This document shows positions 56,163 through 62,764 of a stretch of 64,000 nucleotides of DNA, in pieces. Positions within the stretch are counted from its first letter, which is position 1, and each line of letters opens with the position of its first letter. This DNA comes from G963923955 sp963923955. GTDB lineage: Bacteria > Pseudomonadota > Gammaproteobacteria > Eutrophobiales > Eutrophobiaceae. The translations under genes and the position numbers were made by a program. Below the pieces are notes generated by a model. The model did no database searches. It had not been told where the DNA came from and worked only from the letters and a program-made list of their open reading frames with translations. Where the stretch lies: contig OZ000552.1 of the NCBI GenBank assembly GCA_963923955.1, forward strand, positions 744,001-808,000. The letters run 5' to 3'.

Positions 56163-57740
56163 GTGGCCGGGAAAGAAAAAAAGCAGCAAGCAGAATCCAT
56201 CGACACCCGGCTCTGGCAGGCCGCTGATATACTGCGCAAAAACATCGATGCGGCGGAATACAAACACATCGTGCTGGGGCTGATCTTCCTGCGCTATATC
56301 TCCGCTGCCTTTGAAGATTTGCATGCGAGATTGCAAGCCGGAGAGGGCGATAACCGGTATGCCGATGCGGAAGATCGGGATGAATACACTGCGCAAAACG
56401 TCTTCTTTGTGCCGCCCACCGCCCGCTGGTCTTATCTGCGCGCACAAGCAAAACAACCGGCCATCGGCAAGACTGTCGATGACGCCATGGATGCTATTGA
56501 AAAAGAAAACCCCGCCCTGCAAGGCGTCTTGCCGAAGGTCTATGCGCGCAAAAACCTGGATCCTCTAAGCCTCGGCGGCCTGATCGACCTCATCGGCAAC
56601 ATCGCCTTAGGCCAGGCCAAAGATCGCAGCGCCGACATGCTCGGCCATGTGTTTGAATATTTCTTAGGCGAGTTTGCGCTGGCCGAAGGCAAAAAGGGCG
56701 GACAGTTTTACACGCCGGCAAGCGTGGTCGAACTCCTGGTCGCCATGCTGGAACCATACCAGGGCCGGGTGTTTGATCCTTGCTGCGGCTCCGGCGGCAT
56801 GTTTGTGCAATCGGAAAAATTCGTGCGTGAACATCAAGGCAAGCTCAACGACATTTCCATCTATGGGCAGGAGTCCAACCAGACCACCTGGCGGCTGGCC
56901 AAGATGAACCTCGCCATTCGCGGCATCGACAGCTCACTGGTCAAGTGGAACAGCGAAGGCTCCTTCCTCAACGACGCCCACAAGGACGCCCGGGTGGACT
57001 ACATCATCGCCAACCCGCCCTTTAACGACAGCAACTGGAGCGGCGAGCGCCTGCGCAGCGATGCCCGCTGGCAATACGGCACACCGCCGCCGGGCAACGC
57101 CAACTACGCCTGGATCCAACATTTTCTCTATCACCTCAGCCCCGCAGGCCAGGCCGGTTTTGTGCTGGCCAAAGGCGCGCTGAGCTCCAAGTCCGCCGGC
57201 GAATGGGAAATCCGCAAAAACCTGATCGAGGCGGGCCTAATCGACTGCATCGTCAACCTGCCGTCCAAGCTGTTTTTGAACACGCAGATCCCGGCGGCGC
57301 TGTGGTTCCTCGGCCGTAACCGCGCCAATGGCAAATTTCGTAATCGCAGCAAGGAAATTCTTTTTATCGACGCCCGCCACCTCGGCCACTTAATCAACCG
57401 CCGCACGCGTGAACTTGTGCACGAAGACATCCAGAAGATCGCAGACACCTACCACGCCTGGCGCAATCAACCGGCTAAAGACCGTCGTCAGTCCGGGCCC
57501 GGTGCGGACTATGAAGACGTGCTGGGTTTTTGTAAGTCTGAAACACTGGCGCGGGTGAAAGAGCTGGATTATGTCCTAACCCCCGGCCGCTATGTCGGGC
57601 TGGCCGAAGAAGAAGATGACTTTGACTTTGCCGAGCGCTTTGCGCAACTCAAAGCGGAGTTTAAGGCACAGCTACAAGAAGAGGAAAAATTAAACCAAAA
57701 GATAAAAGAAAGTTTAAGCAGGATAAAAACAGATGAATAA
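56163..57740 (+). CDS. hsdM: Type I restriction-modification methyltransferase subunit HsdM
   Basis: N6-adenine methyltransferase of a type I R-M system. The 525-residue protein has an N-terminal HsdM helical domain (about 10-150). SAM motif I is VFDPCCGSGGMF (about 203) and the catalytic NPPF is in DYIIANPPFNDSNW (about 281). QFYTPASVVELLV precedes motif I as in the family. The C-terminal tail is helical and charged (EEEKLNQKIKESLSRIKTDE). It starts at GTG 56163. Its stop overlaps the next gene by eight bases. Confidence 0.94.
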   Translation: MAGKEKKQQAESIDTRLWQAADILRKNIDAAEYKHIVLGLIFLRYISAAFEDLHARLQAGEGDNRYADAEDRDEYTAQNVFFVPPTARWSYLRAQAKQPAIGKTVDDAMDAIEKENPALQGVLPKVYARKNLDPLSLGGLIDLIGNIALGQAKDRSADMLGHVFEYFLGEFALAEGKKGGQFYTPASVVELLVAMLEPYQGRVFDPCCGSGGMFVQSEKFVREHQGKLNDISIYGQESNQTTWRLAKMNLAIRGIDSSLVKWNSEGSFLNDAHKDARVDYIIANPPFNDSNWSGERLRSDARWQYGTPPPGNANYAWIQHFLYHLSPAGQAGFVLAKGALSSKSAGEWEIRKNLIEAGLIDCIVNLPSKLFLNTQIPAALWFLGRNRANGKFRNRSKEILFIDARHLGHLINRRTRELVHEDIQKIADTYHAWRNQPAKDRRQSGPGADYEDVLGFCKSETLARVKELDYVLTPGRYVGLAEEEDDFDFAERFAQLKAEFKAQLQEEEKLNQKIKESLSRIKTDE

Positions 57741-58140
57741 CGACGACAGATGGAAACAACGCTTTCAAAACTTCGAAAGCGCATACCAGATATTGACAAG
57801 AAGGCTGGAAGAATATCAGAGCAACCCGCATTCAGAAGCATTTCAAATGGCCTTAATCAAAGCCTTTGAAATCATGCAGGAGTTATGTTGGAAAACGCTC
57901 AAAGACTACCTGGAAGATGAAGGGGTAGCGGTAAAACCAAACCCGAAAGATACGATCAGACATGCGTTTCAAAATGAGCTTGTTGCCAAGCCCGAAGTCT
58001 GGATGGAAAGCATTAAAAACAGAAATCGCACCACACATACTTACAATAAAGAAACGTTACACGAGGTATTACGCTATGTCAGGGATGAATTTTTCCCTGT
58101 CGTCGAAGATCTTTATTTGCAACTTAAACAAGAACGATGA
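57733..58140 (+). CDS. HEPN-domain protein, HI0074-like (pair 1, toxin/substrate-binding partner)
   Basis: 135 all-helical residues of the nucleotidyltransferase substrate-binding (HI0074) family. The HEPN motif is RNRTTHTYN near residue 99, i.e. R-x4-H-x-Y, the arrangement found in HepT-type RNase toxins. The upstream helix FEIMQELCWKTLKDYLEDEG is typical. It overlaps hsdM upstream and the nucleotidyltransferase downstream (ATGA). Confidence 0.85.
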   Translation: MNNDDRWKQRFQNFESAYQILTRRLEEYQSNPHSEAFQMALIKAFEIMQELCWKTLKDYLEDEGVAVKPNPKDTIRHAFQNELVAKPEVWMESIKNRNRTTHTYNKETLHEVLRYVRDEFFPVVEDLYLQLKQER

Positions 58141-58460
58141 AATACGGATTGTCCGAGCAGCAATTACAGATCATCACCACTATCCTCGCTGCTTATGAGG
58201 AAATAGAAACTGCCGTGCTGTTTGGCTCACGGGCACTGGACACCCACAAAGAAGCCTCTGATGTGGACATTGCCTTGCAAGGTAAAGCCGTCACGACCTC
58301 CTTGGCGGCTACCTTGAAATTCCATCTGGAAGAAGAAACCTACCTGCCTTTTTTCTTTGACGTCCTCGCCTGGAACAGTATCACATCGGCAGACCTGAAA
58401 AGGCAGATACGCACACGAGGAAAAGTGATTTACAAGAAAGAGAGCGAGAGCCCAAAATGA
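58137..58460 (+). CDS. MNT-type nucleotidyltransferase (pair 1, antitoxin-like)
   Basis: 107 residues of the minimal nucleotidyltransferase family (HI0073/MntA-like). The active-site pattern G-S-x10-D-x-D is intact: FGSRALDTHKEASDVDIA (about residues 29-46). In characterised MntA/HepT pairs the enzyme AMPylates the HEPN partner and silences it. It starts inside the HEPN stop and its stop overlaps the small ORF at 58457. Confidence 0.87.
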   Translation: MKYGLSEQQLQIITTILAAYEEIETAVLFGSRALDTHKEASDVDIALQGKAVTTSLAATLKFHLEEETYLPFFFDVLAWNSITSADLKRQIRTRGKVIYKKESESPK

Positions 58461-58576
58461 ACAACACCAACTATGATAAATTCGAGCGCACCCTGCTGCG
58501 GCTACAGGAACGGCACAAAGAAGAGGCGACATTGAATAAACGCATTACAAAAAGTTTAGGTAAAATAAAACCATGA
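58457..58576 (+). CDS. 39-residue ORF resembling the HsdM C-terminal tail
   Basis: Codes a short charged helix (DKFERTLLRLQERHKEEA, TLNKRITKSLGKIK). Its end matches the HsdM tail in pattern (KLNQKIKESLSRIK against TLNKRITKSLGKIK). It overlaps both neighbours by ATGA, so it is probably translated. I read it as a duplicated hsdM 3' end left between two inserted nucleotidyltransferase/HEPN modules; it may keep the coupling chain running. Confidence 0.6.
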   Translation: MNNTNYDKFERTLLRLQERHKEEATLNKRITKSLGKIKP

Positions 58577-58995
58577 ACATAGATACCCAATTTCTAGCCC
58601 GCTGTATTGCCGCATTGGAAAAGGCAATGCAGCGCCTGCAACAGCTCACAGCATCAGACCTTGAATACGACATCTACCGCTCGGCCATTGTCAAAGAATT
58701 TGAGATCATACTGGAACAAAGCGGCAAGCTGTTAAAGAAACGCCTGCAACCATTTTTCCACACCAACAAAGCCGCAGACATGCTCTACTTCAAAGACATC
58801 TTCAGGCAGGCGGGGCAGCACAGGCTAATGGACATAGACGAGGTGGAACGCTGGCTGGCATACCGCGACAACAGGAACGCCACAGCCCACGACTATGGCG
58901 AAGGACTGGCACAGCACACCCTGCCTTTGATGCCGCAATTCATACAAGACGCCAAACACCTGGTGCAAATTCTACAGCAGCAAAATGATCCTTAG
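58573..58995 (+). CDS. HEPN-domain protein, HI0074-like (pair 2)
   Basis: 140 helical residues of the same family as the 57733 product, but only distantly similar. The HEPN motif RNATAHDYG near residue 99 again gives R-x4-H-x-Y. The conserved EFEIILEQSGKLLKKRLQPF helix fits HI0074-type proteins. It overlaps the following nucleotidyltransferase by 11 bases. Confidence 0.85.
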   Translation: MNIDTQFLARCIAALEKAMQRLQQLTASDLEYDIYRSAIVKEFEIILEQSGKLLKKRLQPFFHTNKAADMLYFKDIFRQAGQHRLMDIDEVERWLAYRDNRNATAHDYGEGLAQHTLPLMPQFIQDAKHLVQILQQQNDP

Positions 58996-59308
58996 AGCGA
59001 TCGACAAAAAAAGGATTGTAACCATTGCCAAAGAGACCTTAAAAGCGCCTTTGGAAATATGGGCATACGGCAGCCGGGTAACCCACCAGGCGCACGAATG
59101 CAGCGATCTGGACCTGGTGATACGCACCCAAAGCAAACAAGCCCTGGACGCAGACCAACTCATCGATTTTCAGGAAGCACTGCAAAACTCCAATGTGCCG
59201 TTTATCGTGCAGGTGTTTGACTGGGAAAGATTGCCGGAGAGTTTTCATGAAAATATTTTAGCGCATTACGAAGTGCTTTTTTCTAACCTTGAAAAAAATG
59301 ACAAATGA
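58985..59308 (+). CDS. MNT-type nucleotidyltransferase (pair 2)
   Basis: 107 residues with intact G-S-x10-D-x-D in YGSRVTHQAHECSDLDLV (about 29-46). It has the C-terminal VQVFDWERLPESFHENI segment seen in this subfamily. It is clearly diverged from the pair 1 enzyme, so the two modules were not produced by recent duplication. Its stop overlaps the hsdS start. Confidence 0.87.
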   Translation: MILRAIDKKRIVTIAKETLKAPLEIWAYGSRVTHQAHECSDLDLVIRTQSKQALDADQLIDFQEALQNSNVPFIVQVFDWERLPESFHENILAHYEVLFSNLEKNDK

Positions 59309-60453
59309 GCGAGTGGCGGGAATGTACGTTGGGGGAGGTTGCCGAGATAAACCCTGGCGAAAGATTACAGAAAGGAACGTTGGCAAAAAAAGTTGCTATG
59401 GAGTGTTTGCAGCCATTTACAAAGAAAATTGAAGTGTATTCAAGAAAAGAATACAAAGGGGGAGCAAAGTTCAAAAGTGGCGATACGTTAATGGCAAGGA
59501 TTACTCCAAGTTTAGAACATGGAAAAACCGCTTTTGTTGACATTTTAGATGAAGAAGAAATTGGCTTTGGCTCAACAGAATTTATTGTTCTAAGGGCTAA
59601 AAAAGATGTTTTGGATAGGCATTTTCTCTTCTACTTATCCACTTCACCCACTTTAAGGGAAATTGCAATTAAATCCATGACGGGTAGTTCTGGCAGACAA
59701 AGGGTTCAAACGAATGTTGTAAAGGAATATTTATTCTACGCGCCACCCCTGCCCGAACAAAAAGCCATTGCCGGCATCCTGTCCAGCCTGGACGACAAGA
59801 TCGACCTGCTGCAGCGGCAGAACAAGACACTGGAGGGTCTCGCTGAAACTTTGTTTCGTCAGTGGTTTGTGGTGGAGGCGAAGGGGGAGTGGGAGGAAAG
59901 ACCCCTGAGTAGTATAGCAACATTCTTGAATGGCCTAGCTTGTCAGAAGTATCCGCCTAAAAACGAAATAGATAGACTGCCCGTGCTAAAAATCAAGGAG
60001 CTAAGAGAAGGTTTTACAGATAATTCAGATTGGGCTACATCCGAAGTAGATGATAAATATCTCGTGCAAAACGGGGATATAATATTCAGTTGGTCAGCTT
60101 CCTTGTTGGTGAAAATTTGGGCGGGTGGGGATTGTATTCTCAATCAGCATCTATTCAAGGTAACATCGGATGAATTTCCAAAGTGGTTTTACTATCAATG
60201 GAGCAAATATCACCTAGACCAATTTATTGCCATTGCCCAAGCCCAAGCAACGACTATGGGGCATATCAAAAGAGGCGATTTAGACAAGGCATTAGTTCTT
60301 GTACCTTCAAATGAAGAAATAGAAAAAATGAGCAGAAGTTTTGATTCTCTTATTGATAAAATCATTGCCAATAATAAACAGTTGATGTCTTTAGAAACCC
60401 TACGCGATACCCTGTTGCCGAAATTGATTAGTGGCGAAGTACGGGTTAAATAG
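59305..60453 (+). CDS. hsdS: Type I restriction-modification specificity subunit HsdS
   Basis: Determines the DNA recognition site. The 382-residue protein has two target-recognition domains (about 1-150 and 195-350), each followed by a helical spacer. The first conserved region is PPLPEQKAIAGILSSLDDKI with LETLFRQWFV nearby. The second is the C-terminal LRDTLLPKLISGEV. The A/T-rich codon use of the first domain differs from the GC-rich flanks, as expected for domain exchange. It starts in the stop of pair 2. Confidence 0.93.
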   Translation: MSEWRECTLGEVAEINPGERLQKGTLAKKVAMECLQPFTKKIEVYSRKEYKGGAKFKSGDTLMARITPSLEHGKTAFVDILDEEEIGFGSTEFIVLRAKKDVLDRHFLFYLSTSPTLREIAIKSMTGSSGRQRVQTNVVKEYLFYAPPLPEQKAIAGILSSLDDKIDLLQRQNKTLEGLAETLFRQWFVVEAKGEWEERPLSSIATFLNGLACQKYPPKNEIDRLPVLKIKELREGFTDNSDWATSEVDDKYLVQNGDIIFSWSASLLVKIWAGGDCILNQHLFKVTSDEFPKWFYYQWSKYHLDQFIAIAQAQATTMGHIKRGDLDKALVLVPSNEEIEKMSRSFDSLIDKIIANNKQLMSLETLRDTLLPKLISGEVRVK

Positions 60454-60478
60454 ACGAAAATGCTGCCAGGAAAGCATC

Positions 60479-61306
60479 ATGAGTTCACTTAAAGATTACG
60501 AAATCATTTATCTGGAAAAAATTCTGAATATGAGCGGCGGCTATGTTCTTTCATATACCGACGCAACATTCGAGCAATTTTTTACCAAATATGGCATTGA
60601 CATTCATAGCGCAAAATATTGCACCTACGGCACCTCCAAGGCCAAGAAGATGCGGTCTTTCTGGGGACAGGAACCGGATGGAAAGGTGGGAGAGGTTCTG
60701 GCTGCAATGCTCGACTCCTACGAGGCTGGTTGTGAAGTGGGTGGCGACCCTATCGACAAAAGCCTATTGCAAAAATGTCGTGCCACTGTTGCGCGCCTTT
60801 CTGGAAAAAAGATGGCAAATATTGTGGAGACAGAGGCGGAATTTCTGGACAAGGAGTTCACAATTCCTGATCTCAGTTCGCTATCTGTTGAAACACGAGT
60901 AGCAACAATTATTGAGGCACGTTTGCAGGAAGCAACACAGACTCTAACGGCAAAGGCTTACCTTTCCACAATCTTTCTATGCGGCAGTGTGCTGGAAGGC
61001 GTTTTGCTGGGGGTCGCCATTCAAAAGCCAGAACAGTTCAATCGATCCGAGGTTAGTCCCAAGGATAAAAACGGTAAGGTTTTGCCTTTTCAAAAGTGGA
61101 CACTCACCCAGTTTATTGATGCAGCCCATGACATTGGTTTGTTAAAGTTGGATGTAAAAAAATTCAGCCATGGATTGCGGGATTTTCGGAATTATATTCA
61201 TATATATGAACAAATGCAGTCAGGGTTCGCACCCGATGAGTACACGGCCAAGCTTTGCTTTCAGGTGTTGAAGGCGGCACTAGCGGATCTGACGCATAGG
61301 CGGTGA
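60479..61306 (+). CDS. Unknown protein with C-terminal HEPN-like segment, inside the R-M locus
   Basis: About 275 residues; family not recognised. The N-terminal half is mixed (YEIIYLEKILNMSGGYVLSY, FFTKYGIDIHSAKYCTYGTS). The C-terminal half is helical, with a FLCGSVLEGVLLGVAIQKPE helix, a WTLTQFIDAAHDIGLL helix and then LRDFRNYIHIYEQ. The RxxRNxxHxY arrangement there recalls HEPN or abortive-infection proteins. ATG at 60479 has AGGAAAG upstream; the frame extends to a GTG at 60431 inside hsdS. The position between hsdS and hsdR suggests a defence accessory gene. Confidence 0.6.
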   Translation: MSSLKDYEIIYLEKILNMSGGYVLSYTDATFEQFFTKYGIDIHSAKYCTYGTSKAKKMRSFWGQEPDGKVGEVLAAMLDSYEAGCEVGGDPIDKSLLQKCRATVARLSGKKMANIVETEAEFLDKEFTIPDLSSLSVETRVATIIEARLQEATQTLTAKAYLSTIFLCGSVLEGVLLGVAIQKPEQFNRSEVSPKDKNGKVLPFQKWTLTQFIDAAHDIGLLKLDVKKFSHGLRDFRNYIHIYEQMQSGFAPDEYTAKLCFQVLKAALADLTHRR

Positions 61307-61339
61307 TGTGTAGTATATTTATTTCGGCGTTTGGATAAG

Positions 61340-61419
61340 ATTGGGCTGAAGGGATTTGCACCCTTTGCCGGATTCCGGGCTTAAGCCAAAAGCCGATGCG
61401 ACTATCGCCTCAGCCCAAT
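61340..61419 (-). other. tRNA-like structured sequence of unknown role
   Basis: Outer arms ATTGGGCTGA and TCAGCCCAAT pair over 10 bases. On the minus strand the interior folds as a D-arm-like CGAT-AGTCGC-ATCG, a 5-bp stem GGCTT/AAGCC with 7-base loop TTGGCTT, a short CGG-AAT-CCG hairpin, and a T-arm-like AAGGG-TGCAAAT-CCCTT. It lacks a CCA end and a normal D-loop, so I do not call it a functional tRNA. It may be a degenerate tRNA or an unrelated RNA. Confidence 0.4.
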
Positions 61420-61612
61420 GAGTTTTAGCCACAGTATAGACCTTTAGAGAAAAAAACAATAAAAAATTTCGAAAAAAGTCTAAAAATTGCCATCCAAAGC
61501 CCAAAGCAGCTTGACATGCCCCCACCCAACAAAATCGAAACTGAATGTTGTACCATAACCTTTGCGGGATAGGTGGGAGCAGGGCATTTAAGCCGTGCCT
61601 GGTTGCAACATC

Positions 61613-61770
61613 CCGTCATGCCGTACTTGATACGGCATCCAGTGATTGTATGATGCTCGACTGGATTCCTGCCTACGCAGGAATGACGATTGACTGAGAA
61701 AGTTGAGCAGGCACAAGACCCTGGATTCCCGCCCCTGCTCGCAGGCAGGGGGGACGTTCTGATGCGGGAA
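61613..61770. repeat. REP-like elements with a TACTTGATACGG arm
   Basis: CCCGTCATGCCGTACTTGAT-ACGGCATCCAGTGA is followed by the inverted arm ACTGGATTCCTGCCTACGCA-GGAATGACG (to 61686). A second, rearranged element lies at 61720-61770. The first is nearly identical to 62641-62712. Confidence 0.75.
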
Positions 61771-61895
61771 TGACGTTGTTATGAAGCGCAAAAACCATCC
61801 AAAACCCAAAGCAGCCTGACATGCCCCACTCAACCAGACCCATGATAGAATTAACGTCAAGGTGGAAGTATAAAATCCATACCTGACCGAGACGG

Positions 61896-62195
61896 ATGGA
61901 AGCCATGCTATTGGATGAACTACAGCAAAATAAAACACAGATTGATGCGTTGGCTCGCCGCTATGGTGCACTCCGGCTGCGCGTGTTTGGCTCTGTAGCC
62001 CGGCGTAGGGAGCAGCCCGACAGTGACATCGATTTTCTGGTGGATTTTCCTCGCGGCTATGACTTATTTGCCCAGCGCCTGCCGCTGACGGAAGAACTGG
62101 GGCGACTGTTACAGCGCCGGGTAGAACTCATTCCGGAGCATGAATTAAACCCGCATATCCGTGAACAGGTTATCAGCGAAGCGGTGGAAATATGA
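61896..62195 (+). CDS. mntA: MntA-like nucleotidyltransferase antitoxin (pair 3)
   Basis: 99 residues with G-S-x10-D-x-D in FGSVARRREQPDSDIDFLVD (about 32-51), the MntA adenylyltransferase pattern, and the usual RRVELIPEHELNPHIREQVI tail. In type VII toxin-antitoxin systems MntA AMPylates HepT on a Tyr of its HEPN motif. The gene order (antitoxin first) is opposite to pairs 1 and 2. ATG at 61905 is an alternative start. Its stop overlaps hepT by four bases. Confidence 0.88.
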   Translation: MEAMLLDELQQNKTQIDALARRYGALRLRVFGSVARRREQPDSDIDFLVDFPRGYDLFAQRLPLTEELGRLLQRRVELIPEHELNPHIREQVISEAVEI

Positions 62196-62545
62196 GCCAG
62201 TCCTGGCAGCCTTACGCACAACATATTCTAGATGCGATTGCCAAGATCAGGCGTATCCAGGCGCGTGGCGATCTTACTCGGGATGAGGTGCTCTACGATG
62301 CTGCGCTGCGTAATTTGCAAACACTTTCTGAAGCAACGCAATTATTGCCCGATAGCAAAAAGGCTGGCTTTGCTGATATTCCCTGGCATGAGATTAGCGG
62401 GTTTCGGAATATTCTTGTGCATAACTATTTGGGCGAGATTGATCCGATAACGGTGGCGTCAGTGATTGAAAAGCATTTACAAGCGCTGGAAGTCTGCATC
62501 ATAGAAATGCTAAAGAAACAGCCCGGCAGTGACCAAGCTAACTGA
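62192..62545 (+). CDS. hepT: HepT-like HEPN RNase toxin, DUF86 (pair 3)
   Basis: 117 residues of the DUF86/HepT family. The catalytic and AMPylation motif R-x4-H-x-Y is intact in FRNILVHNYLGEID (about 72-85). The conserved preceding EISGFRN and N-terminal DAIAKIRRIQ helix fit the family. The predicted role is RNA cleavage when not modified by MntA. Its 3' end overlaps a truncated hsdR-start copy. Confidence 0.88.
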   Translation: MSQSWQPYAQHILDAIAKIRRIQARGDLTRDEVLYDAALRNLQTLSEATQLLPDSKKAGFADIPWHEISGFRNILVHNYLGEIDPITVASVIEKHLQALEVCIIEMLKKQPGSDQAN

Positions 62546-62654
62546 ATCCGCCATCGAAGCATACGCCATCAAGCTGCTGGAAGTACAAGGCTATGAACAG
62601 CACTACGGCCCGGACATTGCGCCCGATAGTGAGCGCCCGCCGTGCCGTACTTGA
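62529..62654 (+). pseudogene. Truncated copy of the hsdR 5' end
   Basis: A 41-codon frame from GTG 62529 reads LTESAIEAYAIKLLEVQGYE, then QHYGPDIAPDSERP. It matches the HsdR N-terminus (LNEQAIEKYAIELLEAQGYE, HRYGPDIAPDGERP) almost residue for residue, then runs into a REP-like element and stops. It is a remnant of another hsdR start, left upstream of the real gene. Confidence 0.75.
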
Positions 62655-62712
62655 TACGGCATCCAGTGATAGTATGAGGTTTGACTGGATTCCTGCCTAC
62701 GCAGGAATGACG
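62641..62712. repeat. REP-like doublet truncating the hsdR copy
   Basis: CCGTACTTGATACGGCATCC-AGTGATAGTATG is followed by the inverted arm ACTGGATTCCTGCCTACGCA-GGAATGACGG. It is nearly identical to 61613-61686 and lies exactly at the break in the partial hsdR copy. Confidence 0.8.
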
Positions 62713-62742
62713 GGGTGGTAGTTTGCGAGGAGAGACGTTCTT

Positions 62743-62763
62743 ATGAAACCCAAAGCAGCCTGA
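62743..62763 (+). promoter_or_regulatory. Candidate six-codon leader peptide coupling hsdR translation
   Basis: An ATG with GAGGAG upstream (62728-62733) codes MKPKAA and stops at TGA, one base before the hsdR ATG (TGACATG). HsdR itself has no close ribosome-binding site, so re-initiation after this leader is plausible. Related leader endings recur at 61500 and 61805. Confidence 0.45.
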
Positions 62764-62764
62764 C

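Larger units (their letters stand above)
61307..61895. other. Intergenic region in the R-M locus with repeats and scars
   Basis: No gene seen. It holds a tRNA-like structured stretch (61340-61419), two copies of the hsdR-start motif CCCAAAGCAGC(C/T)TGACATGC (61500-61523 and 61805-61827) and REP-like elements (61613-61770). Confidence 0.6.
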
